From assembly GCA_965227535.1 (NCBI GenBank), contig OZ245761.1:2232001-2296000 (forward strand): a stretch of 64,000 nucleotides of DNA. The letters are read 5' to 3'. The DNA comes from SZUA-430 sp965227535. GTDB taxonomy: Bacteria > Pseudomonadota > Alphaproteobacteria > Micropepsales > Micropepsaceae. This document shows positions 41,769 through 49,489 of this stretch, in pieces (the stretch's first letter is position 1; every line of letters starts with the position of its first letter). Made by a program: the position numbers and the translations under genes. The notes under the pieces are model-generated. The model was not told the origin of the DNA, ran no database searches, and saw only the letters and a list, made by a program, of their open reading frames with translations.

Positions 41769-42368
41769 ATGACCACGACAGTAACCGGCCTGTTTGAAGC
41801 GCGTACCGACGCGGCAAACGCCGTGGCCGAGATCAAGGCTGCAGGCATTTCCAAGGAAGAAATCAGCATCGTCACCAACAAGGTCGACGGTCAAAGCGAA
41901 GAACGTAGCGCGGCCGACAAAACGGTCGACAACAACATGGCCGAGACGGGCGCGGCCGACGGCGCGACGATCGGCGGCGTCCTTGGCGGCGGCGCGGGCC
42001 TTCTGGCGGGCCTTGGCTTGCTCACGATCCCCGGCATCGGACCGGTGCTGGGCGTAGGCTGGCTGATCACAACGGCGATCGGGACCGCGCTCGGCGCGTC
42101 CGGCGGCGGAATTGTCGGCGCACTGGTCGGCGCGGGCGTCGATAAGGACGACGCGCAGATCTACGTCGAACGCGTTCGCAGCGGCGGCACGCTCGTTTCG
42201 GTGCGCGTCCCCGACAAGAGCGTCGCGGCGATCGAAGCCATCATGGTCAAGCACAAGCGCATGGAACGCCCGTTTGCCACCACCATGGCCGGCGATCGCA
42301 CAGTCGAAACGACCACGACGCGCGTTACGACCGAACGGCCAATCCTGCGCACAACGTCAGGGGTATAA
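41769..42368 (+). CDS. glycine-rich general stress protein
   Basis: 199 residues from ATG 41769, preceded by AGGAGT. The N-terminal half (TTTVTGLFEARTDAANAVAEIKAAGISKEEISIVTN) resembles the ferredoxin-like domain of general stress proteins. A glycine-zipper membrane-like hairpin follows (about 75-130, GGVLGGGAGLLAGLGLLTIPGIGPVLGVGWLITTAIGTALGASGGGIVGALVGAG), then a second small alpha/beta part and a Thr-rich tail. Transcribed from a consensus EcfG promoter. The function is unproven; membrane association under stress is a reasonable inference. Confidence 0.82.
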   Translation: MTTTVTGLFEARTDAANAVAEIKAAGISKEEISIVTNKVDGQSEERSAADKTVDNNMAETGAADGATIGGVLGGGAGLLAGLGLLTIPGIGPVLGVGWLITTAIGTALGASGGGIVGALVGAGVDKDDAQIYVERVRSGGTLVSVRVPDKSVAAIEAIMVKHKRMERPFATTMAGDRTVETTTTRVTTERPILRTTSGV

Positions 42369-42387
42369 ACTTCGCGATACGAACTTG

Positions 42388-42420
42388 ATTGGCCGAGCCT
42401 CAGCGCTCGGCCAATTTCTC
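42388..42420 (+). terminator. rho-independent terminator after the stress gene
   Basis: An 11-bp perfect stem, ATTGGCCGAGC (42388-42398) with GCTCGGCCAAT (42405-42415), around CTCAGC and followed by TTTCTC. It separates the stress gene from the sigma factor gene, so the two are independent transcripts with their own EcfG promoters. Confidence 0.85.
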
Positions 42421-42460
42421 CAGAACGCAGCAAATACGCGAATATTTGGTTCCCCAGTGC

Positions 42461-42485
42461 GGAACCAAGAGGCGCGTTCGCCGTT
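42461..42485 (+). promoter_or_regulatory. EcfG-type promoter of the sigma factor gene
   Basis: GGAAC (42461-42465), 16 bases, CGTT (42482-42485), 61 bases before the sigma factor ATG. The -35 GGAACC also forms an inverted repeat with GGTTCC at 42448-42453. Suggests autoregulation by EcfG. Confidence 0.78.
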
Positions 42486-42545
42486 ATGTGTGTGCCGCTA
42501 AGACCGCGATAGACCCGCGGCGCTCGCTGGCGAAAGACACAACAC

Positions 42546-43157
42546 ATGTCAGAGACTGCGAAAACGCCGCTCAGCGCGGACGAAGAGTTTCGCGCGAAGC
42601 TGCTGGAATTGCTGCCCTACCTGCGCGCCTTCGCCCGCACCCTGTGCGGACATCGCGACGGCGCCGACGATCTGGCGCAAGAGGCGATCAGAACGGCGTG
42701 GCAGAACCGCGCCATGTTCGCGCCCGGCACAAACATGAAAGCCTGGCTCTTCACCATTCAGCGCAACACCTATTATTCTGCGCACCGACGCACGTGGCGT
42801 CAGGTCGGCTGGGACGACGAAGCGATGGATCGCCGCCTCGTCACCGGCGCTTCACAGCAGGCCGGGGTCGAGCTGACCGACTTGAAACGCGCGATGAGCA
42901 CGCTCCCCGACGAACAACGCGAGGCACTCATCTTGGTCGGCGCCGGCGGCTTCAGTTATCAGGAAGCAGCCGCAATCTGCGCCTGCGCCGTCGGCACGAT
43001 GAAAAGCCGCGTCTCGCGCGCACGTCACACGCTCACCGTCATGATGGCCGACGGCACCCCACTTCCCGCGTCGAACGAAACCGCGGCCGGCGCTTACGAA
43101 GGCATCATGGGCGAGATCGAAACGCTGTCGGGTCAGACGCGAAAACAAACCGCCTGA
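42546..43157 (+). CDS. EcfG-like ECF sigma factor
   Basis: 203 residues. Sigma region 2: LLPYLRAFARTLCGHRDGADDLAQEAIRTAWQNRAMFAPGTNMKAWLFTIQRNTYYSAHRR. Region 4: LPDEQREALILVGAGGFSYQEAAAICACAVGTMKSRVSRARHTL. The combination PYLRAFARxLCG, FxPGTNMxAWLFTIxRNTYYS places it with the EcfG/RpoE-type (ECF15 and related) alphaproteobacterial stress sigma factors. nepR and phyR, the usual neighbours, are absent, so it may be a secondary EcfG paralogue. A self-type promoter lies upstream. Confidence 0.85.
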   Translation: MSETAKTPLSADEEFRAKLLELLPYLRAFARTLCGHRDGADDLAQEAIRTAWQNRAMFAPGTNMKAWLFTIQRNTYYSAHRRTWRQVGWDDEAMDRRLVTGASQQAGVELTDLKRAMSTLPDEQREALILVGAGGFSYQEAAAICACAVGTMKSRVSRARHTLTVMMADGTPLPASNETAAGAYEGIMGEIETLSGQTRKQTA

Positions 43158-43283
43158 GCCGCTCCGAACCTGCCGCTTTGTCGCACCCACGCAACCCAAT
43201 GGAACCTGTTGCGTTTTCCACCCGCGCACCGTCGCCGGCATTGGGCCGAGATCCGACAGTGGCCGTTATCGAAAGACAAAATC

Positions 43284-43799
43284 ATGCTGAAAACGACATT
43301 CCTCGCGTCGTCGGCCGTCGCCGTCCTGCTGCTCTGCACGGCGTGTGGACCGAAGGAACAGAAGCAATCGGAATCGCAACAAACGCAAGCGGACGACTTG
43401 GCCGCGAAACCCGCGCCCACCACCGTCGAACAAACGGCGGCTGAAGCGGGTAACGAAGTCGAACAAGCCGCGGCCCCCGCGGCCACGATCACGCAGGAAG
43501 AAATCGCCGCCGGCCTGAACGCGAAAGACGTTCCCAGCCCCGCGACGACGCTCTCCACCGCCTCGGTCAAGACCTCGAGCGGCGAGGCCCTCGGCGAAGT
43601 CCGCTCGGTCGTCGTCGGCCCGGACGGTAAGGCCACGGCCGTGATCGTCGAAGTCGGCGGCTTCCTCAACGTTGGCGAACGCGGCGTCTCGATCGACGCG
43701 GCGAAGATCACCTATCTGAAGGACCGCAACATCCTCGTCGCCGCCGTGACCAAGGCCGACGTCGAACAGCTGCCGGCCGTCCCCGCGACGCCGAACTAA
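43284..43799 (+). CDS. PRC-barrel lipoprotein
   Basis: 171 residues from ATG 43284. Lipoprotein signal MLKTTFLASSAVAVLLLCTACGPK with lipobox CTAC. A Gln/Glu/Ala-rich disordered linker (about 25-75) leads to a PRC-barrel domain (about 90-160: VKTSSGEALGEVRSVVVGPDGKATAVIVEVGGFLNVGERGVSI). PRC-barrel proteins often respond to stress or bind small ligands or RNA-processing partners; a periplasmic, membrane-tethered copy has no defined role. It follows the sigma factor gene by 126 bases. Confidence 0.84.
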   Translation: MLKTTFLASSAVAVLLLCTACGPKEQKQSESQQTQADDLAAKPAPTTVEQTAAEAGNEVEQAAAPAATITQEEIAAGLNAKDVPSPATTLSTASVKTSSGEALGEVRSVVVGPDGKATAVIVEVGGFLNVGERGVSIDAAKITYLKDRNILVAAVTKADVEQLPAVPATPN

Positions 43800-43823
43800 G
43801 CGAACCGTCTTCAACGAAGACCA

Positions 43824-43855
43824 AAGGGCGCCGGGTCAAACCGGCGCCCTTATCT
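43824..43855. terminator. bidirectional terminator between PRC lipoprotein and OmpA gene
   Basis: An 11-bp perfect stem, AAGGGCGCCGG (43824-43834) with CCGGCGCCCTT (43841-43851), around GTCAAA. The A/T ends give U-runs on either strand (CCAAAG / TTATCTATT), so it serves both convergent genes. Confidence 0.88.
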
Positions 43856-44930
43856 ATTGCGCCTGCTGGAGATCGATCGTTGCGCGCCGGTTCTGCGGTT
43901 CCTTCACACTGTCGCCCGTCTGAACCATAAGCTCGGACTCGCCCTTCCCCGACGTGCTGATGGCGCTGTCCTGGATGCCCTTGGCCACCAAGTTCGTCTT
44001 CGTCGCGTTCGCGCGGCACTCGGAAAGGTTCTGGTTATAGCTCGGCGAACCCGAAGTATCGGTGTGCCCGACGATGCGCACGGACGCGCTCCCCGACGAC
44101 TTCGCGACGTTCGCCGCTTCGCTCAACACCGTATCGGCCTCCGTCGTGATATTGCACTTGTCGAAGCCGAAGAAGACGATGAACTGCTTCGGCGCTGCCG
44201 GCGGAGGGGCCATTGGCGGCGCGGGTGGCGGCGCAACCATCGGCGCTTGCTCGGGCGTCAAATCATAACGAAGACCGATCGTGACCGCGTGTTTTGAGAT
44301 GTCGTCATACGTATTGCGGACATCGGGAATACCGCGCTCTTGCGAAAATTCAGGCTCGGACACGCGCAGATAACGGTAGGCAATCGTCAAGTCGGTGCGG
44401 CTCGCTAAGGCGAAGCTCAACTCGGCGATGCCCTGATAGGCGAAGCTCCAATCGGAATCGTCGAACAAGCCGCCGCCGGTATCGAACTTGGCGAAGTCCC
44501 CGCCGGCGCCCGCGCCGAGAGAGAACGTAAACCACGGCGCCAGCTGAATGTCGTAGAGCACGTTGGCAAGGACGGTGAGCTCGCTCATGGACGGATCGAC
44601 CCACCCGAGCGCCAAACCACCAAGCCCGGGATATGTCGCAACATCGATTTGATTGTCGCGATAGCCGGCCTCGCCCTCGATACGCCACTGACCGAAATCG
44701 TAGCCCACGGTCCCCATGACGGCCCACCCTGCGTCGTAATTCACGACCGCATTGGACGTCAGCGTCGGCGCGCTGAACGGACCGAGCTCCGACACCATGT
44801 CCGCGTCTTGCACCCAGTTCCCGCCGGCCTCGAGGCCGACATACAAACCATGGAAATTCGCAGCCTTCGCCGACGAGCCGCCAAGCGCGAGCCCCGCGAC
44901 GGCGCCGAGCAATATCGCTCTCCGTTTCAT
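43854..44930 (-). CDS. OmpA-family outer-membrane protein
   Basis: 358 residues. Signal peptide MKRRAILLGAVAGLALGGSSAKAA, then an eight-stranded OmpA-like beta-barrel (about 25-225, GLYVGLEAGGNWVQ...AVTIGLRYDL), a Pro/Ala hinge (APPPAPPMAPPPAAPK) and a C-terminal OmpA peptidoglycan-binding domain (about 250-350: FIVFFGFDKCNITTEADTVL, VRIVGHTDTSGSPSYNQNLSECRA, RRATIDLQ). It anchors the outer membrane to peptidoglycan. Stands alone on the minus strand. Confidence 0.9.
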   Translation of the reverse strand: MKRRAILLGAVAGLALGGSSAKAANFHGLYVGLEAGGNWVQDADMVSELGPFSAPTLTSNAVVNYDAGWAVMGTVGYDFGQWRIEGEAGYRDNQIDVATYPGLGGLALGWVDPSMSELTVLANVLYDIQLAPWFTFSLGAGAGGDFAKFDTGGGLFDDSDWSFAYQGIAELSFALASRTDLTIAYRYLRVSEPEFSQERGIPDVRNTYDDISKHAVTIGLRYDLTPEQAPMVAPPPAPPMAPPPAAPKQFIVFFGFDKCNITTEADTVLSEAANVAKSSGSASVRIVGHTDTSGSPSYNQNLSECRANATKTNLVAKGIQDSAISTSGKGESELMVQTGDSVKEPQNRRATIDLQQAQ

Positions 44931-45295
44931 GAAATCCCCTCGATGTCTGAAAATACCTGACGCGAATCACACGCCGCTCAACACGCAGCCAGCGTGCGCG
45001 CCCGCGATTGATCGAACAACACCAATTGCTCACCCGCATGCCGCGCCACTGTGCTCTTCACGGCACGCGCGTTCGCAAACCAAGACCATCGAAAACCCGC
45101 TGCAGCGCGCACAGCGAATATTATGTCCCCGTATTTGAAGCTTGCCACGCAGCGTTACAGCGCAAACATGTCCGCGCTCGTAATGCCCCGCATTTTTGCG
45201 ATTTTACGAGGCGAAAGGTGACCCATTTTAGGTCACCCGAGCGTTCAGATTTTATTGCCGATACCGCGTCATGATGGCGGCGGTGGAGGTGAGGC
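44931..45295. other. 365-base intergenic region with an inverted repeat
   Basis: No gene is supported. The only clear structure is GGTGACC (45227-45233) and GGTCACC (45241-45247), a perfect 7-bp inverted repeat with a 7-base spacer, 49 bases before the next gene at 45296; it could be an operator or hairpin. The stretch must also hold the OmpA promoter (minus strand). Confidence 0.5.
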
Positions 45296-45691
45296 ATGCG
45301 CGGTTTCAAGAGCTTCTTTGGCATCATCGGAGCGCTCATGCCCGTCGTCTATTGCGGCGGCCTCTTGTACTACTTCGTCGATCGCACTGGATCGATACGC
45401 GAAGCGGACGCGATCGGCCTAGGCCCAACCATGGTGGGACTGGCCGTGGTCGGTTTGCTTTTCTCCATTCCACTCATCTTGAAGGTCGTCCGCATGCTCA
45501 TCGCCCTGCGTTCAAGCGCAGCAAGCGGGCGCGGCGGCAATGACGCGCCAAAGCAAGACAACTTCGACGCCGATGCGGTGCTAGCCCGCTATATGGCCAA
45601 CCGCCCCGCGGAAGGCGCCTCGAACGCACCGCCCCAACATCAAGGCGGCAACCCAGCACCCCGCCCCACCTTCGGCCGCAAGATAAAATAA
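45296..45691 (+). CDS. small membrane protein of unknown function
   Basis: 131 residues, preceded by GTGGAGGTGAGGC. Two membrane helices (about 7-27 and 45-69), then a Ser/Gly/Pro/Gln-rich tail with FDADAVLARYMANRP. The acidic short helix FDADAVLARYM resembles motifs in other alphaproteobacterial envelope proteins, but I cannot name the family. It has an inverted repeat 49 bases upstream. Confidence 0.72.
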   Translation: MRGFKSFFGIIGALMPVVYCGGLLYYFVDRTGSIREADAIGLGPTMVGLAVVGLLFSIPLILKVVRMLIALRSSAASGRGGNDAPKQDNFDADAVLARYMANRPAEGASNAPPQHQGGNPAPRPTFGRKIK

Positions 45692-45747
45692 CTCGGCCAC
45701 GTTCGAAATCCGAATAGATGCTCTGGAGGCAGAGACGCCGCAGGCGT

Positions 45748-46119
45748 TCAGCGCCGCCAGTCATCCTCATCGCGCACCAGGCGCGGCCCGCGCGACTTCT
45801 CTCGCGCCTTTGGCGCCCTGGCCTTCGCAATCATTCGTCCAAAGTGCAAAACAGCCCACCAGACACAAGCGGCCGCAGCGGTCGCCAACAAAGATGAGGC
45901 AAACACGACGGGCGAGAACAAGGTCGAAGTGCCATAGACGACGCCCATGAACGCGCCGGCGGTCGCGGCCCCCGCCAACGATCGCCAAGGCGCGTTGCGA
46001 ATACCGAAATAGGGCACGATGCCTGCGGCGATAACGAACGGATCGACGAGCCGGGATGCAAACAGCATAAGAAAGAAAGTCACCGCACGCGCCCTTCGAT
46101 ACAGGCGCTGAGAGGGCAT
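45748..46119 (-). CDS. small membrane protein of unknown function
   Basis: 123 residues with three hydrophobic segments (about 12-35, 47-63, 68-92) and a basic C-terminal tail (KARAPKAREKSRGPRLVRDEDDWRR). No family recognised. It is convergent with the gene at 45296 across a 56-base gap, and a tRNA-Lys gene on the same strand lies upstream. Confidence 0.65.
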   Translation of the reverse strand: MPSQRLYRRARAVTFFLMLFASRLVDPFVIAAGIVPYFGIRNAPWRSLAGAATAGAFMGVVYGTSTLFSPVVFASSLLATAAAACVWWAVLHFGRMIAKARAPKAREKSRGPRLVRDEDDWRR

Positions 46120-46157
46120 CGAGCGCCGCGCTCACCCCTAACGCCGCAAATGGAGAT

Positions 46158-46233
<76 letters not shown>

Positions 46234-46330
46234 GTCCGGCCCATAGGCGCGGCCTCGCGCGGTGGGAGGTCAGCCCGGTGCGGAGAGGGCGTGCGTATAG
46301 CAACCCTACCCCCGCCTGTCCAGGAAGTAT

Positions 46331-46404
46331 CTGGGAGCGCCGGCTTCCAGCCGGCCCCCTCTGAACCGCACCAAAAAGAGCCGGCTGGAAGCCGGCGCTT
46401 CCAG
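46331..46404. repeat. extragenic palindromic repeat, copy 1
   Basis: Two 25-base arms (46331-46355 and 46380-46404) pair with one mismatch across a 24-base loop. Each arm is itself a hairpin, GCCGGCT-TCC-AGCCGGC. It ends 2 bases before the stop codon of the SDR gene (46407) and is related to the repeat at 48227-48327. Confidence 0.85.
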
Positions 46405-46406
46405 CC

Positions 46407-47183
46407 CTACTGAACCCGCGACAAACTTACCCCGCCGTCGACCACGACCGTGGCGCCCACCACGTAGTCGCCCGCGCGCGAGGCAAGGTAGATCGCGGCG
46501 CCCGCCATGTCCTCATCCGTGCCGATGCGCTTCGACGGAATGCGCTTGGCGACGTCGGCGCCCTTGTCGCGCGCGTCGACGTTCATGTCCGACGCGAACG
46601 CGCCGGGCGCGATGGCGGACACGACGATGTTGTCGTTGATCAACGTCAGCGACAGACGCTTGGTCAGATGGATGAGCCCCGCCTTCGACGCGGCGTACGA
46701 ATACGTCTCCTGCGGATTGACCGCGATGCCGTCGATGGAAACGATGTTGATCACCTTCGAAGGCCGCTCCGCACGCGCCGCCTCGCGCAACGAACCGTGC
46801 AGCGCTTGCGTCAGAAAGAACGGCGCCTTGACGTTCAGGTCCATGACCTTGTCCCAGCCCTTCTCCGGAAAGGCATCGAACTTTTCGAGCCACGCCGCGC
46901 CCGCATTGTTCACCAGAATGTCGAGCTTCGGCTCATGCTTCCCATACGCCGCCGCCAGCGCCTTCGCCCCCGCGACCGAAGAGACATCGATCGGCAGGGG
47001 AATGCAGGTGCCCCCGCCAGCGGACAATTCCTTCGCCGCCGCCTCGCACGCCTCAGCCTTGCGCGAGGAGATGTAGACCTTCGCGCCATGCGCGATGAAG
47101 CCGGCCGCGATCATCTTCCCGATCCCGCGCGAGCCCCCGGTCACCAACGCCGTACGCCCTTCGAGAGAGAACAAATTCCGCAT
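46407..47183 (-). CDS. SDR oxidoreductase, FabG/RhlG-like
   Basis: 258 residues from ATG 47183 (MRNLFSLEGRTALVTGGSRGIG). Cofactor motif TGGSRGIG, NNAG in LVNNAGAAW, Ser in IVSIDGIAVN and catalytic Tyr-Lys in YSYAASKAGLIHL. NADP(H)-dependent reductase; the closest style is the RhlG/3-oxoacyl-ACP-reductase group, but the substrate is not determined. Monocistronic on the minus strand; a palindromic repeat abuts its 3' end. Confidence 0.88.
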   Translation of the reverse strand: MRNLFSLEGRTALVTGGSRGIGKMIAAGFIAHGAKVYISSRKAEACEAAAKELSAGGGTCIPLPIDVSSVAGAKALAAAYGKHEPKLDILVNNAGAAWLEKFDAFPEKGWDKVMDLNVKAPFFLTQALHGSLREAARAERPSKVINIVSIDGIAVNPQETYSYAASKAGLIHLTKRLSLTLINDNIVVSAIAPGAFASDMNVDARDKGADVAKRIPSKRIGTDEDMAGAAIYLASRAGDYVVGATVVVDGGVSLSRVQ

Positions 47184-47300
47184 CTGAATTAGCCTTTCGC
47201 TTGCGACACGAAGCCACGTTCTTAGCACCCGCCCCACTCTTGTCCAGTCGCCGCCACAATTGCGCGGCCATATCGCCCTGTACCCGCCCGGAGATCCGCC

Positions 47301-48227
47301 ATGACGCGCCTGCCTTTAGCCCTGCTGCTCGCCACCGCCGCACTGGCCGGGTGCGATAACAAAGAGTCCCAGAGCACAGGCACGTCGACCGAAGCCGAAA
47401 GCCGTTATGCGCCGGCGCCGGCTACGCCAGCGGAGGCTACCGTACCGCTCTATGACCAGACGACCGCCTTTCAATTCAGCGCCGGCACCAAAGGCATGGA
47501 GCCGAACGCGAAGGCACAGTCCGGCGAATCCTATGTCTACGACCACAACATCTCGATCTCGATGGCGAGCGAACACATCAAGGCGCGCTTCGAACGCGCA
47601 CGCGACCGCTGCCAAAACGACCCTGCGCTGAAGTGCAAAATCACAGCCGCCTCGTTCCGCCTGGTCGGCGAACCGGACGCGCCACTGCCGATCGCGAACC
47701 TCAGCGTCGCCCTGCCTCACGACGCCATGGCCCCGTTCGAAGAAGGCCTGCTCGCGCTCTTACCCGGCGAAAGCAAAGACGACGTCGTCGTCCGCGCCCG
47801 CAACACCAACGCGCAGAACGTCACAAATCAGGTGAGAGACATCGACGCGCGTCTCGCGCAACTGTCGAACTACCGCGACCGCATGATGGAGCTGTCGAAG
47901 CGCGGCGGCGCCAAGACCGACGACCTCATCAAGATCGAAGGCGAAATCTCGCGCACCCAAAGCGAGATCGAACAGATCGAAGGCCAACGCCGCGATCTCG
48001 CCGACCGCATCGCCAAGGAAAACCTCTCGATCTCCTTCGAAGCGCAATCGACGGTCAGCGACGCGTTCCAGCCGGTGCGCGACGTCTGGCAAGAATCCCT
48101 GCGCGTCATGGGCAACAGCGCCGCCGCGGCCCTCGGCCTCATCGTCGCGATCATCCCCTGGATCCCGCTCTTCCTCGGCGCGTATTTCCTCGTCCGCTGG
48201 CTCTGGCGCAGAGCAAGACGCGCGTAG
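47301..48227 (+). CDS. DUF4349-domain lipoprotein
   Basis: 308 residues. Lipoprotein signal MTRLPLALLLATAALAGCDN with lipobox LAGC. DUF4349 (about 70-300): an N-terminal part with sandwich strands, a long coiled coil (about 175-235, RDIDARLAQLSNYRDRMMELSKRGGAKTDDLIKIEGEISRTQSEIEQIEGQRRDLADRI), then a C-terminal membrane helix (AAAALGLIVAIIPWIPLFLGAYFLVRWLW). Anchored at both ends to the membrane; function unknown. Its stop codon is the first part of the repeat at 48227. Confidence 0.85.
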   Translation: MTRLPLALLLATAALAGCDNKESQSTGTSTEAESRYAPAPATPAEATVPLYDQTTAFQFSAGTKGMEPNAKAQSGESYVYDHNISISMASEHIKARFERARDRCQNDPALKCKITAASFRLVGEPDAPLPIANLSVALPHDAMAPFEEGLLALLPGESKDDVVVRARNTNAQNVTNQVRDIDARLAQLSNYRDRMMELSKRGGAKTDDLIKIEGEISRTQSEIEQIEGQRRDLADRIAKENLSISFEAQSTVSDAFQPVRDVWQESLRVMGNSAAAALGLIVAIIPWIPLFLGAYFLVRWLWRRARRA

Positions 48228-48327
48228 TCTGGGAGCGCGGGCGTCCCGCCCGCTCTTGCGGCATCACCACTGATGCTGTGGGTGAGGAGACTCCGGAAGA
48301 GCGGGCGGGACGCCCGCGCTCCCAGAC
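48227..48327. repeat. extragenic palindromic repeat, copy 2, filling a convergent gap
   Basis: Perfect 31-base arms (48227-48257 and 48297-48327) around a 39-base loop that holds the small hairpin GCATCA-CCAC-TGATGC. Each arm is itself a hairpin, GCGGGCG-TCC-CGCCCGC. The element starts at the last base of the DUF4349 stop codon and ends at the base before the rodA stop codon, so it should act as a transcription barrier on both strands. Confidence 0.9.
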
Positions 48328-49485
48328 TTACAGCAAATTCGACGCCGATCGTGGGATGTCGACGCCGCGGTGGATCTGCACGCTGAGCAAAAGCCCAAAC
48401 CCCAGCAGCACGGTGATCAGCGCCGTGCCACCATAGGAAACGAGCGGCAGCGGAATGCCCACCACCGGAATCAACCCCATCGACATCGACGTGTTGATGA
48501 GGATGTAGAGCAGGAAGTTGAGACAAACCCCCATCGCGACGAGCCGTCCGAACTGACTTCGGGTGTCGAGGGCTATCATCACCCCTTGCGTCAGGATGGT
48601 CAGATAAAGCCCCATCAAGATCATAAGCCCGAACAACCCGAACTCTTCGCCAAGCACGGTGAAAATAAAGTCGGTCTGTTTCTCCGGCAGAAAGTTGAGG
48701 CGGCTCTGCGTGCCCTCACCAAAACCCTTGCCGAACACCCCGCCCGACCCAAGCGCAATCTTCGACTGCAGCGTGTTGTACCCCGAACCCAACGGATCCG
48801 TGTCCGGATCAAGAAACGTATAGACGCGCTGCTTCTGATAATCCTTCAGCACAAACTCCCACCCGACCGGCACCGCAGCAACCGCGAGCACAATGACGGG
48901 CACGATAATCTTCCAACTCAATCCGGAGACAAACAAAAGCCCCGCCCCCACGGCGATAAGAATCGTCGCGGTTCCGAGATTGGGCTGCATCAAAACCAGC
49001 ACCGCCGGCAAAGCGATCAACAACAGCGCACCAAACAACCGCGTCGGCCGCGAGACGTCTTCAACCAAGATGCCGTGCAAGAACCGCGCGAGCGCGAGGA
49101 TGAGCGCAATCTTCATCAACTCCGACGGCTGCAACTGCAGCGGCCCGATGTCGATCCACCGCTCCGCCCCCTTACCCATGCGCCCGAAAAACTCGACCGC
49201 GACCAGGAGCAGTAGCGAGACGCCGTAAATCGGATAGGCCAGCTGAAACCAGATGCGGATGTCGATCAGCGCCACCGCCAACAACAGCAGCATGCCGATG
49301 CCGAAGCGCACGATCTGACGGTCCGCCCACGGATCGAAGCTGCCCCCGGCGACGGAATAAAGCAGCACAAACCCGATGCACGACGTCACTGTGATCAGCG
49401 CGACCAGAAACCAGTTCATCGCGCGTAGCTTTCCCATCACGCGCAGTTCGCGTCCGGTCGGCCCGAAATGCTCGTTGAGCGGCAT
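48328..49485 (-). CDS. rodA: peptidoglycan glycosyltransferase RodA
   Basis: 385 residues from ATG 49485, four bases after the mrdA stop. SEDS-family polymerase with about ten membrane helices. Family motifs: HFLHGIL-type PTRLFGALLLIALPAVLVLMQPNLGTATIL (DLG/NLGTA), QSRLNFLPEKQTDFIFTVLGEEFG and the closing GIPLPLVSYGGTALITVLLGFGLLLSV. It polymerises glycan strands for lateral wall growth together with PBP2. Last gene of the mreB-mreC-mreD-mrdA-rodA operon. Confidence 0.95.
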   Translation of the reverse strand: MPLNEHFGPTGRELRVMGKLRAMNWFLVALITVTSCIGFVLLYSVAGGSFDPWADRQIVRFGIGMLLLLAVALIDIRIWFQLAYPIYGVSLLLLVAVEFFGRMGKGAERWIDIGPLQLQPSELMKIALILALARFLHGILVEDVSRPTRLFGALLLIALPAVLVLMQPNLGTATILIAVGAGLLFVSGLSWKIIVPVIVLAVAAVPVGWEFVLKDYQKQRVYTFLDPDTDPLGSGYNTLQSKIALGSGGVFGKGFGEGTQSRLNFLPEKQTDFIFTVLGEEFGLFGLMILMGLYLTILTQGVMIALDTRSQFGRLVAMGVCLNFLLYILINTSMSMGLIPVVGIPLPLVSYGGTALITVLLGFGLLLSVQIHRGVDIPRSASNLL

Positions 49486-49489
49486 CGAC

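Noticed and set aside
42448..42453. Divergent EcfG promoter on the minus strand from the GGAACC complement
   Set aside because: The nearest CGTT on that strand is 21 bases away, outside the 16-17 base spacing, and no minus-strand gene follows.
43201..43230. GGAAC upstream of the PRC-barrel lipoprotein as a third EcfG promoter
   Set aside because: No CGTT occurs 16 or 17 bases downstream; the nearest CGTT is only 6 bases away.
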